Positions 51,664-60,788 of a DNA stretch of 64,000 nt are shown here, in pieces. A model generated the notes under the pieces. It ran no database searches. It was given only the letters and a program-made list of their open reading frames with translations, and was not told the DNA's origin. This DNA is from G963663775 sp963664255. GTDB lineage: Bacteria; Bacillota; Clostridia; Oscillospirales; Butyricicoccaceae. The stretch covers positions 2,294,001 through 2,358,000 of the forward strand of contig OY760938.1 of assembly GCA_963664255.1 (NCBI GenBank), in the 5' to 3' direction. Made by a program: the position numbers and the translations under genes. Every line of letters starts with the position of its first letter. The stretch's first letter is position 1.

Positions 51664-52068
51664 ATGAAATATAAAGGATCATGTCTTTGTGGTGAAGTCA
51701 CTTTTGAGATTGAAGGAGAATTTGACAATTTTTTTCTATGTCATTGTGAGCGTTGTCGTAAGGATACAGGTTCAGCCCATGCGGCCAATCTATTTTCTTC
51801 TACAGCCAAGTTAAGATGGTTGTCTGGTGAAGATAAAGTTAAAATTTTTAATTACCATTCAGAAGGTCACATAAAAAGCTTTTGCTCCAATTGCGGATCG
51901 GCTCTACCAAATATTCAGTTTGATGGAAAGTTGTTGGTTGTTCCCGCTGGATGTATTGATAATGACATACACATGAAACCACAAGGACACATTTTCTGCG
52001 CAAATAAAGCAAGTTGGGATAATGACTTAGATATCTTACCAAAATTTAAAGAACTCCCTAAAACATGA
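51664..52068 (+). CDS. GFA / CENP-V family zinc protein
   Basis: 134 residues. Zinc ligands are in CLCGEVTFEI, CHCERCRKDTGS and FCSNCGSALP, the standard pattern of the glutathione-dependent formaldehyde-activating enzyme fold. Most bacterial members have no proven substrate. AAGGAGATTTG before ATG 51664; TTG 51658 is less likely. It has the shared upstream motif, so it may be co-regulated with the VOC gene. Confidence 0.85.
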   Translation: MKYKGSCLCGEVTFEIEGEFDNFFLCHCERCRKDTGSAHAANLFSSTAKLRWLSGEDKVKIFNYHSEGHIKSFCSNCGSALPNIQFDGKLLVVPAGCIDNDIHMKPQGHIFCANKASWDNDLDILPKFKELPKT

Positions 52069-52283
52069 AATATCATTTTAGTTAATTCCATGGGCATTAG
52101 AGACTTATATGGGTGAAATACCTTCTTGCCGAGTTGGTTCATCCATAAATGATTTATGAAAATTGAGTGTGACGATAGTTTCCCATTATGTTTATGACAT
52201 TATTTGAAATCTTAAACTGGCGTAGTTATCATACAGGACAAGCATTGACCGTCAGCATTCTAATAATTATCGAAAACTAAAAA

Positions 52284-52311
52284 GGCAGGAACTCTATAAA
52301 GAATTCCTGCC
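52284..52311 (-). terminator. Hairpin in a gene-free stretch
   Basis: GGCAGGAA / TTCCTGCC with a 12-base loop, followed on the minus strand by TTTTTAG. No minus-strand gene is visible before it. The stretch 52069-52666 otherwise holds only short weak ORFs and AT-rich sequence, probably debris. Confidence 0.5.
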
Positions 52312-52666
52312 TCGTGAGCTAGTATTTAATTTTTCTGTAAGAAATGAAATAGACCAACTTAACCATCTCCCATCAATTTTCTAACCAAACAGCTCGAATC
52401 ATAATAGGATCAAAGATAGATCGATTCAATTCAATCATCTCCTGCTTCAAACTAAATTCTTGCTGGGCACATTAGTAACCCGGTACTATTATATCCATTC
52501 TTTCGGATACTATGATTCTTATTGCGCGAAAGAAATTGGAAATTAAAGTTATCCATATGAAGTGGATAGACGTTATAAAAACTTCTAAGGAGCAACAATT
52601 TTGCGAGCTGCGCGAAATATCTAAGCTCAAATTAGGATTATCTGCAATGATATGGGGAAATACTGC

Positions 52667-53299
52667 ATGGAACTTATTACACAAGAACAAATCATGAACC
52701 TATTAGAGAAATGCTATAGTGGAGCCGTAGATGGAATTCCGGGAAGTAAAAGTTGCGAGGAATTAGCTACCGACTACTTAAGAAAATATGATAACCCTCA
52801 AGTGGCAGCAAAGAAGTTCATATCTTATCAGGTTGCAAAGTGTTCCGCATCTGGTTTTGTAACTGGTTTCGGTGGCTTTATCACGATGCCTGTTACTATT
52901 CCTGCCAATGTTGCTAGTGTCTTGTATGTCCAAATGAGAATGATTGTAACTGTTGCTTATATGGGGGGCTATGATGTGCGCGACGATCAGGTGCAGACTC
53001 TTGTCTATTTGTGCCTTGTTGGTTCATCTATTACTGATATATGTAAATCTGCTGGTGTCCAATTTGCAAACAAGCTAACGATCAGCATGCTCAAAAAGCT
53101 ACCAGGCAAGGTGCTCACAAAAATCAACCAGAAAGTAGGCTTTCGATTGTTTACTAAATTCGGGGAAAAGGGTGTGGTGAATTTAGTTAAAGTGGTACCA
53201 GTGGTGGGAGCAGCTTTTGGAGCTACTATGGACTTTGCGGGGACAAAAATAATTGCAAGAGAAGCATATGATATATTCTTGCTTGACGAGATTAATTAG
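52667..53299 (+). CDS. EcsC family protein
   Basis: About 210 residues. GFVTGFGGFITMPVTIPANVASVLYVQMRM and VVNLVKVVPVVGAAFGATMDFAGTKII are typical of EcsC-type proteins, which have hydrophobic Gly/Val-rich segments and unknown molecular function. TGGGGAAA lies 8 bases before ATG 52667. Plain, intact, AT-rich; part of the accessory region. Confidence 0.75.
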   Translation: MELITQEQIMNLLEKCYSGAVDGIPGSKSCEELATDYLRKYDNPQVAAKKFISYQVAKCSASGFVTGFGGFITMPVTIPANVASVLYVQMRMIVTVAYMGGYDVRDDQVQTLVYLCLVGSSITDICKSAGVQFANKLTISMLKKLPGKVLTKINQKVGFRLFTKFGEKGVVNLVKVVPVVGAAFGATMDFAGTKIIAREAYDIFLLDEIN

Positions 53300-53415
53300 C
53301 TGTTGATAAAAAATCAGAATTGTGCATTATGTTTGTATGTTTCATGCACAATTAAGAGATCATCATGAGTCGAATTTGGATGCCTTATAAAGGATTAAAA
53401 AGGAGCAAATCAGCT

Positions 53416-53670
53416 GTGATCACAATTTTTAATCGAAAAGAACTGACTATTGCAATTTCCATGGAACAACAGGTTAAAATACGTGGTCTTTTGGATGCGC
53501 ACAATATTGGGTATTACATTAAGGTTTTTAATATGTTTACCCGCGGTTCTTCAAGATGCCATACGGGTTCCTTTGGAATAAATATGGATACCGCCTATGA
53601 ATACAAATTTTATGTACATAAAGATGATTTCGAAACAGCCCAGGCTATTCTTTCAGGAAGAATCAGGTAA
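53416..53670 (+). CDS. Small conserved-looking protein, 84 residues
   Basis: VITIFNRKELTIAISMEQQVKIRGLL and YEYKFYVHKDDFETAQAIL match a small clostridial protein type of unknown role that I know only by its look (FNRKE...YEYxxYVHKxD). AAAAAGGAG 10 bases upstream supports the GTG start at 53416; the ATG at 53365 lacks an SD. Confidence 0.6.
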   Translation: MITIFNRKELTIAISMEQQVKIRGLLDAHNIGYYIKVFNMFTRGSSRCHTGSFGINMDTAYEYKFYVHKDDFETAQAILSGRIR

Positions 53671-53709
53671 TATTCGAGCATATAGCCGGTTATGACTGAG
53701 CTTCGCAAA

Positions 53710-53743
53710 ATGTTTAGCATGTGAGAAACCGATAAATAGGATT
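53710..53743 (+). repeat. Conserved upstream motif, copy B
   Basis: ATGTTTAGCATGTGA-N6-GATAAATAGGATTT, directly before the VOC gene start. Confidence 0.75.
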
Positions 53744-53759
53744 TGTAAGAGGTATTACT

Positions 53760-54190
53760 ATGAATAAGATTACTTGTATATGTTTAGGCGTAAGGAGCAT
53801 GGAAAAATCCATTAAGTTTTACCGAGATAAATTAGGCTTTCAGACGGAAGAAAAGGGCGACAATCCTCCGGTGATATTCTTCAATACGCCCGGAACAAAG
53901 TTTGAGTTGTTCCCCTTGGGTTTACTGGCAGAAGATATTAGCAAAGAGAATCCGCCGAAGATCGTAAGTGGTTTTGGCGGGTTTACTCTGGCATATAACG
54001 TCGAGCGCAAGGAAGATGTGGAAAAATAATTGAACTGGTTCGAAGCGCCGGAGCAAAAATCGTGAAAGAGCCGCAGGATGTTTTCTGGGGTGGATATCAT
54101 GCGTATTTTGTCGACTTGGACGGCTATTATTGGGAAGTCATTTGGGGTCTGGATTTTAAATTCGATGATAATGGTATGTTGGTATTTTAA
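53760..54190 (+). pseudogene. VOC (glyoxalase/bleomycin-resistance fold) protein, frameshifted
   Basis: The first 89 codons (ITCICLGVRSMEKSIKFYRDKLGF...) end at a TAA at 54027-54029. With one extra A in the run GAAAAATAATT the frame goes on as IIELVRSAGAKIVKEPQDV, then GYHAYFVDLDGYYWEV, to a stop at 54190, giving a full VOC protein of about 143 residues. So a single-base deletion in an A run has broken it, or the base was lost in sequencing. The typical Glu metal ligand near the end (YWEV) is in the shifted part. Confidence 0.85.
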
Positions 54191-54303
54191 ACGCTAAATT
54201 ATAATCTTTTGTATAAACAATCTTCGCAGTTTAAATAGCACGGACAAGCCCTGCCAGTCGGGTAAACTAATTTAAATTTAAACGAGTTAGAATGGAGAAA
54301 GAT

Positions 54304-55506
54304 ATGAGTGTATATATGCAAGTGGCATTTTGTTTCGCTGCGATTGGTGCATCGGCGCTATTTGCAGAAAAAACAAGATTGTTTTTTGCGCCGTTTTATA
54401 TTATCGCAGGATTGCTTCTAGGCCCAGGGATGCTCAATCTTGTGCAAGAAACCGAAGTTATTTCTCTGATGGGCGAAATCGGTGTAGTATTTCTTTTGTT
54501 TTTTTTAGGTCTAGAATTTTCTATGAATGCGTTGCTGGAGAACAAAAAAGCAATGCTTTTAGCTGGAATCATTGACTTTACAATTAATTTCGGGCTAGGG
54601 TTTGGATTTGGTTTGCTTCTTGGACTCAATAGTTTAAATAGCCTAGTGGTTGCAGGAGCCCTATATATGAGCAGCTCTGGAATTATCACAAAAAGTATTC
54701 TAGAACTGCAGGTCAGCAAAAAACCTGAAGGACAGTTAATCATGGGAATCATGGTGATAGAAGACCTTGTCATGATTTTTTTCCTGGCGTTCATTTCGGC
54801 AGGCTTTTCCTCTAGCGGTTCATTTGATGTTGGGTATATGCTGACACAACTAGGAAAGTCCATTTTATTTTGTGTAGGGATTGTTGTTTTCTCTATTTAC
54901 GGAAAGAAGATATTAAATCGCATCTTAAACATTCAAAAATCAGAACTTTTATTGTTGGTCTTTTTTGGTGTTACGCTGCTTATCACATCGCTGGGAGAGC
55001 TGTTTGGAGTATCTCCGGCGTTATCTGCTTTTTTCTTGGGCATGGCATTTTCAAATGCAGAAAATGTGAAAAGGATAGAGAAAACTACGGTTATATTCCG
55101 AGACCTATTTGGAAGTGTGTTTTTTTTCTCTTTTGGTATGGTGATGAAATTGGGAGACATTGCAGAGAGTTGGAAGATTATAGTTTTATGTTCAGTTGTT
55201 GCCGTTTTTGGAAAGTTGTTATCTAGCTGGCTTATTACCAAAACACAAAGATGTGAATCGCATATGTCTATGTTCATTGGATTCATCACCATTCCACGAG
55301 GTGAATTTTCTCTAGTGATTTCCAAAATGGCGGGTTCATCTCTAGCATTTTTAAACCCTATCCTAGTATTTACTGTTTTGCTGACAACATTGTTAAGTTC
55401 TCTAATATTACGATTTTCAAAATTTCTGTGCAGTGTATATAATGTGTGCATTATATATCCTAGAAGCCGTATCAAAGATGATACAGATTGGGGAGAAATT
55501 GATTGA
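54304..55506 (+). CDS. Cation:proton antiporter, CPA2 (KefB-like) membrane domain
   Basis: 400 residues with about 12 membrane segments. IAGLLLGPG, FLLFFLGLEFSMNAL and MSSSGIITKSILEL are typical of the CPA2 family, and VIEDLVMIFFLAF carries the acidic transport residue. The C-terminal TrkA-N domain of full KefB proteins is absent; the protein ends soon after the last helix. It probably exchanges K+ or Na+ for H+. GGAGAAAG before ATG 54304 decides against ATG 54292. Confidence 0.85.
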   Translation: MSVYMQVAFCFAAIGASALFAEKTRLFFAPFYIIAGLLLGPGMLNLVQETEVISLMGEIGVVFLLFFLGLEFSMNALLENKKAMLLAGIIDFTINFGLGFGFGLLLGLNSLNSLVVAGALYMSSSGIITKSILELQVSKKPEGQLIMGIMVIEDLVMIFFLAFISAGFSSSGSFDVGYMLTQLGKSILFCVGIVVFSIYGKKILNRILNIQKSELLLLVFFGVTLLITSLGELFGVSPALSAFFLGMAFSNAENVKRIEKTTVIFRDLFGSVFFFSFGMVMKLGDIAESWKIIVLCSVVAVFGKLLSSWLITKTQRCESHMSMFIGFITIPRGEFSLVISKMAGSSLAFLNPILVFTVLLTTLLSSLILRFSKFLCSVYNVCIIYPRSRIKDDTDWGEID

Positions 55507-55647
55507 AATTTCTCTGCGGAAATATGAGCTGCTCAGTGTGGCATGCAAGTGGAGCATCTGTGTGTCTGAACTGCGCCAAATGTTTACACTCTGGAAAGGA
55601 AGATACATGTTCATCATCGTTAAATATACCAAAGGATGTGACTAGAA

Positions 55648-55893
55648 ATGAAGTTATATATAAAGCAAAAAAACTTTTCTTGGGTCGATCGTTTCACAAT
55701 TAAAGATGAAAACGGGCAGGATAAATATTATGTAGAGGGTGAGATGTTCTCTTTTGGAAAGAAGCTTCACATCTTTGATATGGGCAACGTTGAGCGCGCG
55801 TTTATACAGCAAGATTCATATGAGAGGATTTATATTGCGATTATTACTAATAATTGTAATAACTGTAGCAGGAATTCTCATCGGATATTTTAA
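55648..55893 (+). pseudogene. LURP-one-related (YxjI-like) protein, N-terminal fragment
   Basis: MKLYIKQKNFSWVDRFTIKDENG, KYYVEGEMFSFGKKLHIFD and AFIQQ match the first 55 residues of the LURP-one-related family (normally about 160). After FIQQDSYERI the sequence is unrelated, and the reading ends at 55893, so the remaining two thirds are lost by a deletion. Confidence 0.7.
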
Positions 55894-56032
55894 TTGGCGG
55901 ATTTCAACGGGGCTTTTGTTTTCTCCAGATAGCGAAACCTTGCTTATTGTTAAGTTGCAGATTATTGTATCACTAACTATAGGGACAGTAGGGTGGATAA
56001 TTGCATATTTGATCAAGAGCAGAATGAAGTAG
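55820..56032 (+). CDS. Small two-helix membrane protein
   Basis: 70 residues, ATG 55820, with hydrophobic segments LLLIIVITVAGILIGYF and IIVSLTIGTVGWIIAYLI around a short loop. It overlaps the LURP-one fragment in another frame. No family recognised; it may be the end of a larger lost gene. The gap 56033-56378 shows nothing I can name. Confidence 0.4.
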   Translation: MRGFILRLLLIIVITVAGILIGYFNWRISTGLLFSPDSETLLIVKLQIIVSLTIGTVGWIIAYLIKSRMK

Positions 56033-56378
56033 TATGAATAAAGTGATATCGACATACGCAGTTAATGAAAGAAATAGTTGACGATGATTATCAGGCCATA
56101 AATATAAATTGTGATCTAATTTTTCATAGTATACATAAAGTAGCTTTCACCCTCATGGCATTAAAGTCATGTAAATGATGGACAAGTGGGTAGAGTACAG
56201 GAAATTATTTAAATTAGACTATATAGAACAGTAAAAATCACGAAATGAGATCCATCGACATATCCATTGACATAATAGCATCTCTGGCCTTGAATGAGAA
56301 ATGGCTTATTGAGGTCATATGAATTGCTCATTATTTTAAGGTATGAATTGTAGCAAATCGTGTTGCGAGGTGATTATC

Positions 56379-56633
56379 ATGGGAGAATTATCAAAACTGT
56401 CTAATATCGGTCAGATGGTTGAGCAGCAGTTGAATCAAGTGGGCATCAAAACCTATGAACAACTAACGCAAATCGGAAGCAAACAAGCGTGGTTAAAAAT
56501 CAAAATGATGGATCCGTCTGTATGCATTCATCGGTTATATGCATTAGAAGGGGCAATACAAGGCGTTCGAAAAAATCAGCTTTCAGCAGCAATTAAGATA
56601 GAACTGAAAGAGTTCTATTATTCTTTCAAATGA
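56379..56633 (+). CDS. TfoX/Sxy C-terminal-domain protein
   Basis: 84 residues. LSKLSNIGQMVEQQLNQVGIKTYEQL and MDPSVCIHRLYALEGAIQGVRK match the TfoX C-terminal domain, a helix-hairpin-helix-like fold. The TfoX N-terminal domain is absent, as in many Firmicutes proteins of unknown role. GAGGTGAT before ATG 56379. Intact. Confidence 0.82.
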   Translation: MGELSKLSNIGQMVEQQLNQVGIKTYEQLTQIGSKQAWLKIKMMDPSVCIHRLYALEGAIQGVRKNQLSAAIKIELKEFYYSFK

Positions 56634-56692
56634 CAAAGCCTGCTTATCTTAATTAATTTCAGAGGATTATGACCCTGCGAGAAAGGCACAAT

Positions 56693-57292
56693 ATGAATGA
56701 ATTTGTACACCATGAGTTTACGATAAATCTTTTGAAATTTCCGGTGCTTTCGTTGGATGAAAAGAACACAGCTTTGCTGCGCGAGATTTTTAGTACCAAA
56801 TTGGTCAAGAAAAATGGCTTTTTCTTAAATGCTGGTGAGCCATCAAAAGAAGTTGCGCTGATTATCAAAGGTGTTTTTCGCTCTTTTACTGTTGATCAAG
56901 AAGGGAATGATATTACAAAGTATTTTTACTCACAGGGAGAGATGCTACTTTCATATTACGCTTACCTTAGCAGGATAGAATCGAAGTATTCCATCCAAGC
57001 GCTAGAAGATAGTGAAATCCTAGTTGCAAAGCTTTCTGAATTTGAAAAGGCAGTGGAAGGAAATTACCAACTCCTGCTATTTTACAAGAAGGTCATAGAT
57101 AACATGCTTATCAAAAAAGAAGCATATGCAAGCAGTTTTACATTTCTGAACAATATGCAGCGCTATCAGCAGTTTCTCATCGATTATCCAGGTCTTGAAC
57201 AACGCATTATGCAGTATCAACTCGCTTCCTATCTGGGTATGACTCCGGTAACGCTAAGTAGGATACGAAAAAAACTAAATATTATCAAATGA
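56693..57292 (+). CDS. Crp/Fnr-family transcription regulator
   Basis: About 199 residues: a cyclic-nucleotide-binding-like domain (NAGEPSKEVALIIKGVFRSF) followed by a winged helix in which YLGMTPVTLSRIRKKL is the recognition helix. No Cys cluster for an Fnr-type iron-sulphur centre. An AAAGG site fits ATG 56693. The SDR gene starts 67 bases after its stop and may be its target. Confidence 0.82.
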   Translation: MNEFVHHEFTINLLKFPVLSLDEKNTALLREIFSTKLVKKNGFFLNAGEPSKEVALIIKGVFRSFTVDQEGNDITKYFYSQGEMLLSYYAYLSRIESKYSIQALEDSEILVAKLSEFEKAVEGNYQLLLFYKKVIDNMLIKKEAYASSFTFLNNMQRYQQFLIDYPGLEQRIMQYQLASYLGMTPVTLSRIRKKLNIIK

Positions 57293-57359
57293 TAATGCAG
57301 TTGCCTTCCATGTGGATTATGATGAACAAAGATCAATAATTGCAGTGGAGGATATGATT

Positions 57360-58159
57360 ATGAATCAAGAAATGGTTGTACTTATTACCGGATGTTCGAC
57401 AGGAATTGGACGGGCGCTCTGCCAAACTTTAACACAAAAAGGTTGTAAAGTCATCGCTACAGCGCGGCATGTAAATTCGGTAAAAAATTTACATGCCGCG
57501 CTGATGCTACCGTTAGATGTCACTGACAGGAAGTCGGTTAATCTTGCGGTAAGTGAGGTGATCACGCGGTTTGGAAAAATCGATCTTCTCATTAACAATG
57601 CGGGTATTCATTACGAGGCGCATTAGAAGATATTGATATTGAAAAATCAAAACGAGTTTTTGACGTCAATGTGTTTGGAATTTTAAACCTAATTCAGGCC
57701 GTTGTTCCAGAAATGCGTAGGAACAAGCACGGCAGAATTGTCAATATAGGTTCTATTTCAGGGAAATTTACACAACCGATTAACGGAGTCTATTGCGCAT
57801 CCAAGTATGCTGTTGAAGCGTTAACTAATGCGTTGCGTTTGGAACTGCATGTATTTGGTATAGAAAGCACTGTAATCGAGCCTGGCCCCATCGAGACCAA
57901 TTTTTTCGAAACGCTCAATCTTACTTCAGGCGAACTACTTTCAAATCCCAATTCATGTTATTCTCGTCTTTATAAAGAGGATATCCGCTTTCGAAAGATA
58001 CAGAAACGAACATCTGTAGATAAAGCAGCAGCAGAAATCGTGAAAATTTGCTTCGGAAAAAAACTAAAATCACGCTATAAGTTAGCCGTTCCATTAATGT
58101 TTAGTTTGATGATACATCTTCCTGATCATATTAAGGAACTCATTATGAATAGACGATGA
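57360..58159 (+). pseudogene. Short-chain dehydrogenase/reductase, frameshifted
   Basis: VVLITGCSTGIGRALCQTL (TGxxxGIG) and LLINNAGIHY are in the first frame, which stops at 57626. One base is missing near 57615; the next frame continues GALEDIDIEK, VNIGSISGKF and YCASKYAVEALT (YxxxK) to the stop at 58159. All catalytic parts exist, so the gene was broken by a single deletion quite recently, or by a sequencing error. GGAGG before ATG 57360. Confidence 0.85.
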
Positions 58160-58329
58160 ATGTGCGAAAAGAATGTCTTGCATTGCTAATCAATTTATCT
58201 GAGCGGTCGATTTCAATTATCCAATATGTTAAATTGATAGAAAAGCAGGAAATTAAGACGGATTGATCAGAAAACTGCTCGACAAATTCGTTTTACTGCG
58301 CGTAAAGGGAAAAATGAAGGGAAGAAGAT

Positions 58330-58668
58330 ATGAAGGAACTGATTGCCTGCTGTGGGCTAGACTGCGAAAAATGCGATGCGCGCATTGCTACTGTCAATAA
58401 TGACAATGCCTTGCGAAAAAAGACAGCGAGTCTTTGGAGTGAAATGAACCATGTGCAGATTACCGCAGAAATGATCAACTGCATGGGTTGCCGTACTGCT
58501 GGCGTGAAAAATCCATATTGTGGAAACGTGTGTGAGATTCGAAAGTGCGTGATGAAAAAAGGTTTTAGTACCTGCGGTAACTGTCCCGATATAGAGAGCT
58601 GCAAAATTGTTAGATGCGTGTTTGCAAACAGCTTGGATGCTTTTGATAATCTGAAAATCGTGAAATAG
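58330..58668 (+). CDS. DUF3795 Cys-rich protein
   Basis: 112 residues with about 13 Cys, beginning LIACCGLDCEKCDARIATV and later CMGC, CGNVCEIRKC, CGNCPDIESC. This is the DUF3795 pattern, of unknown function, perhaps metal binding. GGGAAGAAG before the ATG. Intact. Confidence 0.82.
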   Translation: MKELIACCGLDCEKCDARIATVNNDNALRKKTASLWSEMNHVQITAEMINCMGCRTAGVKNPYCGNVCEIRKCVMKKGFSTCGNCPDIESCKIVRCVFANSLDAFDNLKIVK

Positions 58669-58956
58669 CCTTATGAGCGCATTCATATTACATATAAACT
58701 TTTATGATGATGCAACTTACCAAACTCGATTTTTTAGGCTGCGTATAAGCATAGTCTTTTTTGCCTTGAACTGCGTGTTATGTTTATGACATAACTACAG
58801 GCAGAGCCGAATTCTCAGTCTTTTTACTATATATTAAGGAGCATTCCTGTAAGGGGTAAAAACGGGAATTGCAAAAAAGACAACCTCCGGTTAGGATAGA
58901 GAGGATGAAATCTGGCCAGATGAAATCCCAACTCAAAAACAACGGAGGTCGTCAAA

Positions 58957-60237
58957 ATGAATTTTACCCAAAATGAGAAGTTAAGTCAAGTTACAGCAGA
59001 GACAATGGTCATCGGAGTGGACATCGGCAGCGAAACGCATTATGCCAGGGCATTTAACTGGCGAGGCGTGGAACTGGGTCGTGTGTTTCGCTTCGCAAAC
59101 AATGGAGAAGGGTTCGGACAGTTTCAGGCATGGATGAAAAGCTTGTCTGGAGAGACCACACAGAGCAACATTATGGTAGGCGCAGAGCCTACAGGGCATT
59201 ACTGGTTTAGCCTGGCGTCATATCTGAAGAATCAAGACATCCGGCTCGTACTGGTCAATCCATATCACGTCAAGCAATGCAAGGAGCTGGATGATAATCA
59301 TCCGAGCAAGACAGACAGCAAAGACCCCAAAAGCATCGCCAAGTTGGTCATCGATGGAAGATATAACGTTCCATATATTCCGGAAGGGGTGTATGCGGAG
59401 CTGCGTATCGCTATGAACTGCCGTGAGCGGATCGTGCGGGAACTGGTGTCAATCCAGAACCGAATTCTGCGATGGCTCAAGATTTACTTTCCTGAATATC
59501 ACGAGGTGTTTGGGGATTTCAAAGCACAGAGTAGCCTATTGGTGCTAGGCAATATGCCATTGCCAGCAGATGTCGTCAAGACAGGAGCAGAAGGAATCAA
59601 CCAGATATGGCGCAAAAACAAGCTGCGGGCCGTTGGAATGAAAAGAGCGCAGACTCTGTACGAAGCGGCAAAACACAGCATGGGCTGCACCGAGGGTAGC
59701 AATGCCGCCCGCATGGAAATTCGGTTGCTTCTGGAGGACTATCATGCCAAGCATACGCAATATGACAGCGTTATGGCGCTTGTAGAAGAGCTATGCGTGC
59801 AAATTCCGTCGGTACTGAAACTGCTCGCAATTAAGGGCGTGGGACTACTCACCATCGCTGGTTTCTTTGCCGAGGTTGGAGATTTGGGACGTTTCCAGTC
59901 TCCAAAACAGATTCAGAAACTGGCCGGACTCGCGATTCGTGAAAACAGTTCCGGTAAACACCGGGGGCAAAGCGGGATCAGCAAACGTGGCAGGCATCGC
60001 CTGCGGGCACTACTATTCCGCGCCATTCTGCCGCTGGTAGCAACAAATCAAGAATTTAGGGAAATCCACGGATACTACACGAGCCGCAAAGACAATCCAC
60101 TGAAGAAAAAGCAATCGCTCATTGCGCTATGCTGCAAGCTGATTCGGGTGTTTTTCGCCCTTGTGACCAAAGATGAGGACTATGATCCAGTACGGTTGCT
60201 TGGGGACATTCGCCGTCCGGCAGCAATGGCAGCTTAA
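58957..60237 (+). CDS. IS110-family transposase (DEDD recombinase)
   Basis: 426 residues. GVDIGSETHYARAF gives the first Asp of the DEDD site; GAEPTGHYWFSLA and TDSKDPKSIAKLV follow, and the C-terminal Transposase_20 domain (LLAIKGVGLLTIAGFFAEVGDLGRF, SGISKRGRHRLRALLF with the catalytic Ser region) is complete. RBS GGAGGTCG. No frameshift. Confidence 0.93.
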   Translation: MNFTQNEKLSQVTAETMVIGVDIGSETHYARAFNWRGVELGRVFRFANNGEGFGQFQAWMKSLSGETTQSNIMVGAEPTGHYWFSLASYLKNQDIRLVLVNPYHVKQCKELDDNHPSKTDSKDPKSIAKLVIDGRYNVPYIPEGVYAELRIAMNCRERIVRELVSIQNRILRWLKIYFPEYHEVFGDFKAQSSLLVLGNMPLPADVVKTGAEGINQIWRKNKLRAVGMKRAQTLYEAAKHSMGCTEGSNAARMEIRLLLEDYHAKHTQYDSVMALVEELCVQIPSVLKLLAIKGVGLLTIAGFFAEVGDLGRFQSPKQIQKLAGLAIRENSSGKHRGQSGISKRGRHRLRALLFRAILPLVATNQEFREIHGYYTSRKDNPLKKKQSLIALCCKLIRVFFALVTKDEDYDPVRLLGDIRRPAAMAA

Positions 60238-60525
60238 GGGCAATACCGCACAATGACCTCGCCGGAAGCGTCACAGCCAGGTCATGTAGCAAAGCAATTC
60301 AAAGACAAAAGAGCAGGTAGTCAGTCATCATTACACCATTAGAGCAAGGACTCGGCAAAGGAGCATCGCTGACACCCATCTGCGGGCAGGCAGGACGAAG
60401 GAATTTAGGGCAATGACCCTGTTAGACATGGGAGGTTTGCTGCCGCAGGAAAAGTGGGTTACCATCGCCAAAATATCGCAAAACAAGCGACGCTTTGGTT
60501 GTCATGCCCATTTTCCCTGATTTGG
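60238..60525 (+). ncRNA. IS110 3' non-coding end, possible bridge RNA region
   Basis: About 290 bases without a gene, with local inverted repeats such as GACCTCGCCGG and TGACCTGGCT-type pairings. IS110-group elements make a bridge RNA from a non-coding end, and the IS1111-like subgroup uses the 3' end. The assignment rests on that knowledge and on the length only; I did not fold it. Confidence 0.35.
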
Positions 60526-60788
60526 TGCACTGGATGCAGTGCTGCTTCGCAATCGCTCTTTTGAATTTGGCGTAATTTTAAGAAAACGCGAGATTTTCAG
60601 AGAAAAACATTAGTTATTATAGGGAGGTATTGCTGGAACATGCATTGTAATAAGTGACGATGATTTAGGGGCAATGGACGATGCGATAACCTTAGAGGCA
60701 AAAAGAACGTGGCGAGAAGCGTAAATAGATAATGCGGAAGGCAGGGGACGCTGATTTGTTGAAATATTCTTTGTTACAGGAGAAACGC

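Larger units (their letters stand above)
58838..60525 (+). mobile_element. Complete IS110-family element
   Basis: Left end AAGGAGCATTCCTGTAAGGG, shared with the truncated copy at 47390. Right end near 60525, where GCCCATTTTCCCTG is the rough complement of the left AGGGGTAAAAACGGG, giving subterminal inverted repeats. The 3' non-coding part of about 290 bases is far longer than the 5' part of about 115. The exact right border is an estimate, as only one complete copy is present. Confidence 0.7.

Noticed and set aside
55503..55703. 66-codon Cys-rich ORF with a TTG start
   Set aside because: It overlaps the LURP-one reading, and no known zinc-finger spacing is seen. A weak SD is not enough.
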